Of a stretch of 64,000 nt of DNA, positions 34,105 to 44,008 are shown one piece after another; position 1 is the first letter of the stretch; the number at the start of each line of letters is the position of its first letter. Made by a program: the position numbers and the translations under genes. Origin of the DNA: Teratosphaeria epicoccoides (Eukaryota > Ascomycota > Dothideomycetes > Mycosphaerellales > Teratosphaeriaceae); contig JADDMT010000064.1 of assembly GCA_021401465.1 (NCBI GenBank), positions 112,594 to 176,593 of the forward strand, read 5' to 3'. Below the pieces are notes generated by a model. That model was not told where the DNA came from. It did not search any database and saw only the letters and a program-made list of their open reading frames with translations.

Positions 34105-35489
34105 TCAGTTCGGCACGGTGACCGTGATCCCAAGCTGCGATGCTACGTGAGGTCGGCTGTGCTTGCCCAGTGTATGTGTAGCTTGCGCCGCTAATGCCTG
34201 ATCCTCGTGATATTGGGGCATCAGCTCGTGCTTCTCCGCGGGTCGGTACATGAGTACCGAAGCTTTGCGAACATGATTATGAATAGAGATGGCGAATTTT
34301 GGCTTGATATTTGGACTCAATGTACGTCTTGGCAGGTCTTCTACTCGCCGGTCTCCTGCGAAAGGGCATTTGTGGTGGTGTCGCGCTCTGACTGCGGACA
34401 CGATTCCTCCCATCCATTCCTTGAACCTTGGTACCCGTAACTCCGCAATGCTTACCAGGAGTCCGCAGTCACGCGGGGTGGACAAAGGGACATGAACGAG
34501 GGCATCTTCACACGGCTACTCGCGATGCACAGGAAATTCTTAGCGGGCTTGAGGGACTTGGAGTCGAGCTTGAACGAGCATCTGCTTGGCGGGAAGTTCA
34601 GAGACACATTGGTGCTTGCCCGCATTTCTTCGTAGGCTCGTGCCAGAGCAGCATCGCTGAACGACGTCCATGAGGCACAGGAGATTGGGCGATCTCATGC
34701 AGCCTTGTTGCGGACAGCACAACTTTCGTGAGGCGCAGCAAAATCACAATATCATGTCCCCATACTGCTTCCTGAACAAGCATGCTCGCCGAAATCGGCG
34801 TCGTACGAAGGATGAACGTAATAATAATGTGTGAACCATATCCCTCCCAAGTTGAATTCTCGGAGTGTAGGGTTTTCTCAGTGAATGGAGTGGAAGCTTT
34901 GACTTTGATTTGAGCACGAGCAAAAGAGTTGGATGGCCAAGCTGGACAACACATAAGAACATCCCAAAAAAAGATGTCAAATATCATCAACGACACCTGT
35001 GTCTGGATTCACGTTAGATTCGAGAATCATGATGGGTTGGAATTATTACTCACGATTCGAACACACGCTTGAACATGTCAGCGATAATTTCAAATGGCCC
35101 AAATCTAGGTGATTCGCGGCCAAGCTCACCTCCCGAAGGCTAATAACAAGATTTAGCGGCAACTCAAAGTCGGGTTGTTAGAGAGGAACTCGACATACAA
35201 CTGCCTAAGCTGATAGATCTTGCGAAGTAGCAGGGCAGCGCTTTCGTGATATCAGTTTCAGTCCACCAAAGAGAGCACATGGTTGAATACTTGCCGTTAA
35301 CCACTCCGCTAATGCATGATTAGCAAGTGTGTTGTTACAGGCGGAGTATCTGGTTGAACTAACCCAAAGTGCCAAGCCGTGTCGATCAGCGAGATCGGTC
35401 TGCAATAAGTAAGGAAACCATTTTTCCTACCGAAGATCAAGCGAAAGATTCCTCGCATCGACAAGGTCTTTTGTGAGAGAACAACGCAT
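34105..35489 (-). CDS. Probable intron-rich gene of unknown function (exon plan tentative)
   Basis: A string of short open segments is separated by splice-like signals. From ATG 35489: exon to 35431 (MRCSLTKDLVDARNLSLDL); then PISLIDTAWHFG before a GTTAGT donor; then LLLRKIYQLRQLY; a 10-nt piece; CVRI before GTGAGT (near 35053), whose intron ends CACAG; then VSLMIFDIFFWDVLMCC, a hydrophobic run. Later segments are ALARAYEEMRASTNVSLNFP, before a GTAAGC donor near 34443, and a last exon with NIKPKFAISIHNHVRKASVL ending at 34105. Phases can be made to agree, but several introns would be only 31-50 nt. I do not recognise the product. It lies 105 bp downstream of the tRNA-Ser gene on the same strand. 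Alternative: a decaying gene. Confidence 0.4.
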
Positions 35490-35564
35490 CTCAGCTAGTG
35501 AAAATCCTCGATCAGCGGGGGGAAGAGTGTATGTTACATAACAGCAAAAGCAATAGAGAAAGAC

Positions 35565-35569
35565 AAAAA
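35565..35569 (-). terminator. Pol III T5 terminator of the tRNA-Ser gene
   Basis: Five T in a row on the minus strand, 25 nt past the predicted tRNA 3' end. There is no earlier run of four or more T between the tRNA 5' end and this point, so a Pol III transcript could cover all three introns. Confidence 0.65.
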
Positions 35570-35593
35570 TCTCAACGAAGTTCGAACGTTTTC

Positions 35594-35814
35594 CGACTGG
35601 ATTGTATTGTCAGCGATGCTTCATGCCTACTTTTCTCAATCGACTTACCGCCGGCAGGACTCGAACCTGCGCTCCCGAAGGAATTTGATGGTCGGACGTT
35701 GCTGAATGACAGCGTATTCGAGTCAAACGCATTAACTACCACCCGGGTCAACGTCTGTCGAGCATCGTTAAGCGCGCACAGTTGTGGCCTACTCACCCAC
35801 TTTGCTACAGCGCC
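35594..35814 (-). tRNA. tRNA-Ser (anticodon CGA) interrupted by three introns, two of GT-AG type
   Basis: Exons 35814-35797, 35735-35717, 35689-35649 and 35596-35594 join to an 81-nt tRNA. Acceptor GGCGCTG pairs with CGGCGTC (two G-U pairs); discriminator G73, as in Ser tRNAs. D-arm GCA/TGC with loop AAGTGGTTAA; anticodon stem TTTGA/TCAAA with loop CTCGAAA; long variable arm TTCCTTCGGGAGC; T-arm GCAGG-TTCGAGT-CCTGC. Anticodon CGA is 35720-35718. Intron 1 (35796-35736, 61 nt) starts GTGAGT, contains CTTAAC and ends GGTAG; it follows the A box (TAGCAAAGTGG). Intron 2 (35716-35690, 27 nt) is at the canonical 37/38 site. Intron 3 (35648-35597, 52 nt) starts GTAAGT, has GCTGAC and ends CCAG, splitting positions 70/71. 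The B box GGTTCGAGTCC is intact. Without removal of intron 3 the acceptor has a G-G mismatch and the wrong discriminator. Confidence 0.85.
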
Positions 35815-36440
35815 AAGGGGACGGATTTAGCCGGATCATCATAAACATTGTATATCATCTTGTTGTCAAAGCAGGAAGGCGAGTCTCGGCCTCGACTGTT
35901 GTTCAGCATCGGTGTCAAACTCGATGTAGCAGTGCCTTCGCAGAACAAGCTACGGCCACATGATCGATGGCGTCCGATTACCTGTCATTTGTTCCACTAC
36001 GTGATGGCGTTTTGGATTGATCTCCCCAAGCATTCATTGACCCACCTCTCACACGTGCTGTGGATTGTTGTGAGCAGATATGGTGGCAAGCCTACGAAAC
36101 CAGGCTACGTGTCCTGCACAGGAGTCGCTTGCGGGTGAGGAAATGGATGTCCAGGAGTATTAAGCAACAGTGGTGCGAAATTTTGGATCTGGCCACATCC
36201 CACGAGCTGACCTGATGCGTGATCGCGCTCACCATTTCGCCCCATGTTCAATGCACAATCACCCTCCATGACCACCTGCCAGAGTTCTTCACCACCGCCT
36301 CACCTCCCGCCACGCACCTCCCGCCACTCTCCTCCAGGATCCTTGCTCCTGAGGCAAACGCCACGATGTCGCTTTGCCGCGGGATGGCTTGCGACCTTTT
36401 GGAACAGCATGAAAGATGTGCCTGTGAAAGAAGAGCAAGA
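35815..36440. other. Intergenic upstream of the tRNA gene
   Basis: No supported coding frame. It holds the region 5' of tRNA-Ser and the 3' side of the small unknown gene that follows. Confidence 0.45.
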
Positions 36441-36734
36441 TCAGCAACACGTCAGTCGGTGGATGCGAGAAGATAAGACTGCAAAAGCAAGAGTGGATCG
36501 CAATCCGGTCAGCGGAGATGAAATGGCGTGCGCTGTACTTACCGACGCGAGCATCGCGACTCCCGACCGAGAAGAAGTTCCTGGCACCAGTCAAAGTCTT
36601 AGCCGACTCGTCATCCGCATCTGCAAGAAGACGAGTGCAGTCTTGGTTGGCGCACGTGGGGTCGTACTCGTAAATCCTTTTGTACCAGCTGTACAGGTGA
36701 GCGTAACGCGCATCTTTTCCACCTCGCTTGCATG
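36441..36734 (-). CDS. Two exons of a small unidentified gene, 5' end unresolved
   Basis: Open segment 36734-36543 follows a GTTAG acceptor and ends at a perfect GTAAGT donor. The 64-nt intron (36542-36479) contains CGCTGAC and ends TTTTGCAG. The second exon reaches a stop at 36441. The reading includes GKDARYAHLYSWYKRIYEYD, PTCANQDCTRLLADADDESA and KTLTGARNFFSVGSRDARV; the frame is protein-like and Cys-containing, with no known motif. An upstream minus-strand ORF beginning at ATG 36853 (MTTFPHSPPYRPLPPPYY) may be the first exon, but I could not find an intron that joins it in phase. Confidence 0.35.
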
Positions 36735-37213
36735 CTAACTAGGGGCACCCTCAATATCTTGAGCACGCTGAACGTAGTTGGGAGCAGGAGCAGACAGGCG
36801 TAGTACGGTGGTGGAAGGGGCCGGTAGGGGGGAGAGTGAGGGAATGTAGTCATAGCACAAGTGGGACAGCAAACAGGCGTCGGGACACGATCATAGAGAA
36901 AACGAAAGACTGCGATTTATTCATTATGTAGCAAGAGGGTAGCTTAGCGATGAGAAAGCCCAGCTGTACAGACCATCTAAACCGCACAAGAATGCTTTCG
37001 ATGGTTGGCAAAGGCCTCCTCGTGATGTGTCTCCGTCCAGTGGGGAGTCAGGAGACAACATTGAACTTTGTCGCCCCGACGCTGAAATTTGCTCGATGAT
37101 GTGAACTTTCCAAGCTCCTACATCAACAGCGAAGAGACATCGGTTGTACTGATATCCAAATCAACACACGATCGATTGTTCCAACACGAGTATCATTCAG
37201 CATCCTCTCAAAG
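36735..37213. other. Intergenic between the unidentified minus-strand gene and the 170-aa membrane-protein gene
   Basis: Apart from the possible first exon noted for the neighbour, nothing coding is seen. It contains the promoter of the plus-strand gene at 37214. Confidence 0.4.
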
Positions 37214-37726
37214 ATGTCCCACCCACAGCCACCGCAACGACAACCGACGGGATCAGAAACACAAAAGTATCTCCAGACTCTCCACAATGTAGCTCTCGTC
37301 GCCGTGGTCGCATCTCCAATCCTCGCCCTGTTACCCCCGCGCAAACTCGACGTCTATACTTGGGGTCTGATGGGCATGACGGCATATTCCGCAAACTACC
37401 TCACGCGCGAACAAACTGGACGATCGATATTCCAGATCGCGACTTTCCAACGCTCGCCGCAGGTCATACCACCGACTGAGCAGGCCAATCTGAATCGGGA
37501 GCTACAGAACGCGAAGCAGGAGATGCAGAGCTTGGGCACAGAGGCAAATCCGGTGACCAAGAAATTGGAGGCGACGAAGAGTCAGCGAGAGGCTTGGAAG
37601 GCGCAACGGAAGAAGGAGATTCAGGATGACTTGGATGTTGGAAAGGGGGTTGGGGAGATGATCGTGGATCAGATATGGGAGGTTTGGAATTGGGGCAAGA
37701 AGAAGGGTGATGAGGACGATGGGTGA
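37214..37726 (+). CDS. Small conserved-looking membrane protein, possibly mitochondrial (170 aa)
   Basis: Single-exon ORF. After a Pro/Gln-rich start comes ETQKYLQTLHNVALVAVVAS and PILALLPPRKLDVYTWGLMG, giving one or two membrane-spanning helices between about residues 25 and 65. RSIFQIATFQRSP follows, then a charged coiled-coil region (ANLNRELQNAKQEMQSLGTE, KKLEATKSQREAWKAQRKKE). The C-terminus is MIVDQIWEVWNWGKKKGDED. Even composition across the ORF and clear domain-like layout support a real gene. I cannot name the family. The membrane/coiled-coil layout resembles small fungal mitochondrial inner-membrane proteins; that is inference. Confidence 0.75.
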   Translation: MSHPQPPQRQPTGSETQKYLQTLHNVALVAVVASPILALLPPRKLDVYTWGLMGMTAYSANYLTREQTGRSIFQIATFQRSPQVIPPTEQANLNRELQNAKQEMQSLGTEANPVTKKLEATKSQREAWKAQRKKEIQDDLDVGKGVGEMIVDQIWEVWNWGKKKGDEDDG

Positions 37727-38303
37727 GGCGGATGAGATTCCAGAACATGACTAGCTCGCCTTGCGATATAGTGTGCTGGGCACAGTCCCGGAGGCTGCGA
37801 CCTACTCCCGTTGCGAGGTGTAAGCTCGAGCAAGGTTCTAGCGCACGCGCGTCTTCCGCCCAGCATTGCATGACGTGTAGCCAGACAGGAGCATCATAGG
37901 CTGTGCAGACGAGACACCTGTAAGACGACTTTGCTGCGTCAGCATGTACTTGGACAGCGACGACAGTACAGCCTTCTAGCTCGCGTATATGGGGGGGGGT
38001 TCTTTTTTTTAAGAGAGTACGTCAAATTGGACTCGCGGAAGCACGACAGCATCTGAAGAACGATGCAGCATCTGCTGAAGAAATGGTGCATTCAGGAGCA
38101 GTGTCACTGTGGCTCGACCATTCATTAACTTCACTCACTCCTCCCGCGGGACCACTCTCATGATCCCTATGCAGGCACACCATCAGTTGACGCGCCCTTG
38201 TGTTGCCAAGCACGACTGAGCACAGGTACAAAGTTTAACAGAGGCCTGGCATCGCACAGGTTATAGGTACAGAGAACATGACCACCCAGAACAGAGCGAG
38301 CGA
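37727..38303. other. Intergenic between convergent genes
   Basis: No supported ORF. A run of nine G followed by T-rich sequence lies near 37990-38010. Confidence 0.5.
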
Positions 38304-39439
38304 CTAGCTCTGATGCTTATCAAATTCAAACGGATCAATCTTGATAATCCTGCGAACATGTCAGAAAATCGAAGCAGCCCCAAAAGCAAATCAAGAGCGA
38401 CTCACTTTGGCTCCTCCCCAAACAACTCCGCATGCATCTCAGCCTCAGTCATCTCACCATCACCACCTCCCTCCCTCTCGTCCGCAACCCGAATACATTC
38501 CTCCTCGGGCTCGACCTCCTGATCACTCGCCGCCTGCCCAACGCTCTGCTGGCCTCCGCAATTCTGACCACGCGTACCCTCCTCCTTCCTCAACGCCTCC
38601 TGCACCGCCTCATCAATCATGCCCCTCAACTGCTCCGTCGTCAACGACACCATAAACTGCTCAACCCTCCCAGGCCCCGACGGCGGCGACCCCATCAACG
38701 CCGGATCGATCGCCGGTCGCGAAGGTGTCGGCGTGCAGACCCTGCTACTCACAAACTGCTGCTCCTGCAGCACCGGCATTGGCTCGAAGACACGCGGCTG
38801 CCCCATCATATGCGCCATAGGATGTTGCGCTCGCATCGGGTACCCCGGGACACTCGTCGGTGCTTGAGGTCTCACCGGCTGCGTCTGCGTTCTGCGGAGT
38901 GGGTAGCGCGGATGTTCGTGCTGTCTTGGCGAGGGTTTTGTTTTGTACGGTGATGAGCGGACGTGCGGCTTGGCCTTCGGGAGGCTCTTGAGGGACTTCG
39001 GATGCTGCGCCTGCGGATCACCGAGGAAGTGGCCGCCGCGGTGGAACGTGACGGCTGGTTGGCTGGGTTGGAATGGTGGAGGGCGATGGTGCATGGCGAA
39101 GCCGTCGGGAGGCTCGGAGATGGAGCGCTGGCGGGTTTGGTAGCGTAGAGACGAGGCGTCGAAGGCGGGAGCCGTTTCGATGGATTGGTAGTACGGTCCT
39201 GGGAAGTCTGTGGTGGATCGATATGTTGATGGATCTGCACTCAGCGTCTGATCGATACCACTGGCGCCAAACGGGTTGGAGAAGTCGCTGTGAGGGGTGG
39301 AGGTGTTGCTGAAGATCTGCGGATTGATGCCATCGCCACCCCCGAACGTCGCATTGAAGTCTGCTATGGCATCGAGATTCGTCGTCTCTGCATTCTCCAG
39401 CATATGATCCGGAAACGGGCTCGCCACGTCGCAAGCCAT
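38304..39439 (-). CDS. Hypothetical low-complexity protein (359 aa)
   Basis: Exons 39439-38406 and 38349-38304, intron 56 nt (38405-38350, GTGAGT...TTCGCAG). The start was chosen at MACDVASPFPDHMLENAE; an in-frame Met 22 codons upstream (39505) is possible. The protein is Pro/Ser/Gln/His-rich and mostly disordered (QTRQRSISEPPDGFAMHHRP, HPRYPLRRTQTQPVRP). One likely folded piece lies near residues 270-300: VEQFMVSLTTEQLRGMIDEA followed by VQEAL. The C-terminus is acidic (GEMTEAEMHAELFGEEPK), then IIKIDPFEFDKHQS from exon 2. No known domain is recognised. A nuclear or regulatory role could be guessed from composition but is not shown. Confidence 0.7.
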
Positions 39440-40607
39440 GGCTGTCTCCTTTGCGCAAGGCAGTCGTCGAGGTTTATGCGGTGCAACGACAGACTTGCAA
39501 ACCATGTGTCGCCGCCAGCAGTTCGCAAGAGGGAGAAAGGGTTTAGTACGAACAGAACAGGTGCTCGCAGCGGCATTGACCGCTCATGGCCACTTTCTTT
39601 GTCCTTACCCAACGGCTGTCGAGAGTATGAGACACGCATCGAATGGCTTCCTACCTACCCTGCCATGTCCTGGGTGAGAGACCGGTTTGACAGGCAAGAC
39701 ATGCATGCTGCCGACGGGGTGGAGATGACAGCGCCGGGCTGGCGGTGTCGATGAGCACAGTCCACATCCTTCCAGTGGCCAATTCTTGCGATGATTTTCC
39801 TCTGGTCCATATGGGTAACTAGTCCGAGACATGCGTAGATCTGCAGCTGTCACGCCTGCGATGCTTGCATGAACGTATGCTTGCAGCACATGTTCGCAGG
39901 TCACAGCGGCAGGTTGCCGTCCCTGGGATGACCGCGGACACTGGCCAACGCAGCCGTTCCGTTCTCTTACCTCTCAGTTATCTGTCTGATTCATCCTCTC
40001 TGCAGCTCGGACGACCTACAGCATGGAGGAAGCATGAAGGAGTAATGCTGCTAGATCCAGACCATGTGGCGACAAGGCTACCCTGCTCAAACTCGTACTC
40101 CTGTTCCTGAGGGTCTGCAGATCCGATGCCGACTTGTCTTCGCCGTTGATCGCGATGGCCACGCGCTTGTCTAGAGAACACTGTCTCTTGCACCATAATG
40201 TCTCGTCTTCACCGACTGGCCGTCGTCATCTTGGTGCGGATTTGCGGACCTTGTGATGAGGGGGAAAATATGCGGGCACACCGCTTCTCCGCTTTGTACA
40301 ATAACTATGAACTTCCACTCAGAAAGGTAGGTAGATATCAGAAATGCCGCACACCAACGCGATTATGCTGCGCTCCAACAATGCCCAATGCACTTCCAGA
40401 AGAAGTCGAATCCACCACGCTCTCTATACGTACAAGATGTCAGCCCTCAGGGGTATAGCCATGCTCATAAAAGTCGTTGTCCAGCGCTCTTCACCCTCGA
40501 GTCCTGCCAGAAGGTTTGCTCAGAGCTGTCCCGTAGTGATCAAACGCCGGCCCCATCCAAACATTGAGAGAGCTCCCTCGTTACTCCGCGCTCGGCATTG
40601 CCAGGAC
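39440..40607. other. Intergenic, no supported gene
   Basis: Short ORFs only. This is the upstream region of the 359-aa gene and the 3' end of the TEA4/BUD14-like gene. Confidence 0.5.
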
Positions 40608-43600
40608 TCAATCGAAAGAAATTCCCTTCTTCTCCAGATAAGTTCCCAGCAAGTTGTCTAGGTCACTCATCATCTGCTTCACTCCTTTCCTTTCCTGCTC
40701 ATACAAGCCTACCATCAACGGATGATCCGCCGCCGCAGGTGTGACGTCGCTCTTGTCCTGTATCATGAGCAACATGTCCTTGATCTCGCTCCCGTCATCG
40801 TACCACGCGCGCAGTGAGCTGTCTGACCACGTTTGCTGCGGAGTCGCGGGAGAGAGGACCGATGAGTCTGTCGAGTCGGCAGACGCGTCTAATTCTGCAC
40901 CCTGAGAGTCTGCTTGCTGGATACTATCGGTGTTGATGGGCTGTGATGACCCTGTCGCAGGTGTCGGGTCTTCGTCGTCTTCTCGCCCCTTGCCACGCTC
41001 TTGCTTCTCGGCGGAATCTGCTGAGGGTTCGAGCAGACTTGGTGGCTCGGACGCAGTTTCAGTCTCCTGCTCCTCCTGCTCCCCCTCGTCCTCCTCATCC
41101 GCCACGTTATCTGGGATGTGCACCAGCTCCGTGCCATGCATGAACGTGTTTGTGATTTCAACAGGACTCTCGCTTGACCTCTCCCGAGGCCGGCCGTCAT
41201 CCTGCGACGCTCTTGCCCGTTCTTCCTGTTCCTTGAATGGATTCGGACCTTCTTCATCAGCTGGCGAGTCAAAGTCATCGAGTTCAACCCTCTCCTTCGA
41301 CCTCTTAGCCTTCGCTGGCTTCGCCTCCTTATCACTTGACGAGAGCATGTCCTTGATCGGCGAGAGTGGACCTTTACTCTTGCTTTGAGTGCCTGGCGGG
41401 ATCTCAGGGGTATTCCACGCGCCAGCAGCCTCTTCACCAGTCCTGCCCATCTCGTGCACTACCTCTGAGCCAGGCAGTTCTGCGACGATTGCCGCGTTCT
41501 CTTCCTCCTCAGCCTGTTGCGATGTCCGCATCGCAGTCTGTTCAGCCTGTTGCGCAGTAGACGGCGTCTGACTGATCTCCCTTGATCCGTTGGCTGCCTG
41601 CTGTGGCTGGGATGCACGTTGCCGGTCGCCTTGCGTACGCAAGCTTGTCGGCTTGTCCACAGGTGAAGTGTCGCCACTCTGCAGTGGGCTGGCTCTTGCT
41701 GATTCTTTCGAGTCTCTGCTGGCCTCTAAAGACAATTTTTCATTGCTGACCTCGTCATCCTTGAGCTTCTTATCCTTCTTCTTGCTCTTGAATAGCCCAC
41801 TGAGCATGCCGCCCTTCTGCTTCTCCTTTTTCTTGTCCTTCTCTTTGCCTTCTTTCTTGTTCGGCTGCTGCTGTTGCTCTGGCGGAGATGCTGTCTTGGC
41901 CAAAGTTTCGAAGCTGTTGTTGCGCGCGCTCTCGCTTGATGCTGACTTGATTGATGTGTTGTCCTCCCGCAGCAGCCCAGGCGTGAGAGTGATCTTCCGT
42001 GTTTCGATGCTGTCATCTTTGAGGAAGGAGTCAGTGTTCCGCGGTGTGCCTTTACGTGATTTGAGCGGAGCTGCTTCGGTCTTGTCCACCAGCTTCGGAC
42101 TGAGCTGAGGCTCATCAGTGGCTCCTGCAGCATGCGCAGCATAAGTGGCGGCCTGCTCTCTGTCAAACGAGTTGCGATGTGACGAGGTACTGGATCGAGC
42201 TTCTTCAACGACCTGTTCTTTCTCGGTCTCAGGAGCTTCTTCGGTATGACCATTCGACTGAGGCTCTTGTGTTTGCGCTGCAGCGACTGGCTCAGCGGCG
42301 GGTTGTTCCTCCTCGTCGCTTGACCAGTCGTAGTCGGAGGCTTCCACGTATGTTGGGGCAGCGAACTGGACTGTCTTGGCGGCACGCCTGCGCATCGCCT
42401 TCTTCAGAGGATTGCGGGACTTCTCGGGATTGTCGCTGAGCATGGTCGCAGAGAGCTAGTGAAGTTAGACAAGCGGAGTCAAGGCGGTAGGCTTGGGCAT
42501 ACATCAATATTGCGGTGCTTGTTCAATCTCGCTAATCGTTCGGTCGGCGTTTCGATATGTTCAGCGGGCAGATAGCCTATGAATCTGCGTCAGACATGCA
42601 CAAAGCCCAGCAAGAGGCATCACTCACCAATACTGCTATCTTTTACTACTCTTACCAGCCACCAATAGCTGTTGCTATCGTCAAGCAGCACCATCGTGTC
42701 ACCCTTAGTGGCATTGGCTTGGCCCTCGACGGTCGCAACGAAAGTGTGCAGGGCGTAGACAAACTCGAAGTCGATATCTTCTGTATCGCGTAAGCATTCG
42801 CCACCCCAGCCAGAATCAATGTATCGCGAGTCAAGATCAAGGAAAGCGTCATCTGCATCATCAAGTGGCTGTGCTTCCTCGTCGACTGACTGCTGTAGGT
42901 CAGAGTCGGATGCGCTCTCCCATGAGCCGCTTGGTGAAGCTGGCGGCGACTGCTGCATGGCCAGCAGCGGGTCGTCCTGTGGCAGGAGAATATCGTCCAT
43001 GTCGAGGCTGGCGATACTTTGGGAACTCGGTGACTGTTCCAGGTGAGCGACGGCGAGATCGAGGCCGCTGTGCGGAAATGGGGATTGGCGAAATGGGCTT
43101 TCGATCGGCCGCACGTCGCGCCTCATACCCACTGTATCGTCGGAGGGAATGCTGGCAGAGCCTGCACTACTTCGTCGAGAGCCCATACCTTCGTGCCTTG
43201 CCGGCGCACCTTCCTCGAACAGCATCTCGTCGTCAAGTCCAGTCTCCAGATAAGGTCCATACCTACCCGGCTGATGATGCGGTGACAACGTTGGAAACAC
43301 ATGGTCGCTGAAATCTTCAGGGCAGAAAGGTGCTCTCGCTCGCTCGAGCGGCAAATCGGACTGCTAATCCATTGCCTTCGAGAGCGGAGAAGCCTCTTTC
43401 GCCTGGCGCCATCGCAGACCCGCACCTCGCAATGGCAAGTACTGTGGTGTCTGCAAGAACGGCGAAGACCCTAAACTCGATGGTGTGTCGGCGCAGCTGT
43501 TGAAGTCTGCGCGCGTTGGCGTGACGGACGGGGCTGGTGACAGGCTGCTTTCACGCCCCGGCCAACCCACCCCGCCGATCCGCGCACTCTGCAATGTTGT

Positions 43601-44008
43601 GCTGGAAGAGCTCAAGTGCTCCAGAGGGGAGGAACTGTTGTGCAAGGTATACCCACCATCATCAATGCTCGGCGAGCTCGATATCCTGTCCATCATGTCA
43701 TCGTCGCTTTCCGCCTCGGACTCGCTCGCGCCGTCCTCGCCCTCCTGGGCGCCGTTCGCTTGTCCATCCTCATTGCGGCTCTGCGCTTCGCCAATGGCGC
43801 TCGGCTCATCGACCAGGTTGCTGTCAGCGATATTCCAGGCTTCGGCCAGCGACTGCTCCTCCGAATGTCGCTCCTCGCTGACGTGGTGCAGTTGTGCGGC
43901 CTGGTGTGCACCCACGCCGTTCGTGGTGACGTTGTTGTTCACGGCATGGCGGTGGTCGGCGGCGGTCGGGTTGTCTTGGTCCTGGAGATCGAGCGTGTCT
44001 GTGGCCAC
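40608..44008 (-). CDS. TEA4: SH3-domain polarity protein, Tea4/Bud14-like
   Basis: Exons 44008-43443, 43307-42628, 42576-42503 and 42455-40608, about 1055 residues. Introns 2 and 3 are firm: 51 nt (GTGAGT...CATAG) and 47 nt (GTATGC...ACTAG). The first (43442-43308, GTACTT...TTTCAG, 135 nt) is inferred because the frame meets TAG at 43366-43364; it is the only in-phase GT-AG choice I found. The SH3 domain reads DIDFEFVYALHTFVATVEGQ, GDTMVLLDDSNSYWWLVRVV, then GYLPAEHIETPTERLARLNK; ALHTF, the WW pair and YLPAEHIE are the ligand-groove marks. C-terminally come MLSDNPEKSRNPLKKAMRRR and KTVQFAAPTYVEASDYDWSS. VQFAAP resembles a PP1 docking region (Tea4 and Bud14 recruit PP1/Glc7). The family marks cell ends and controls formins and microtubule-linked polarity. 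Confidence 0.88.

Noticed and set aside
43364..43366. TEA4-like gene as a pseudogene because of TAG
   Set aside because: An in-phase GT-AG intron (43442-43308) removes the stop, and the rest of the gene, including other introns, is intact. cDNA would settle it.
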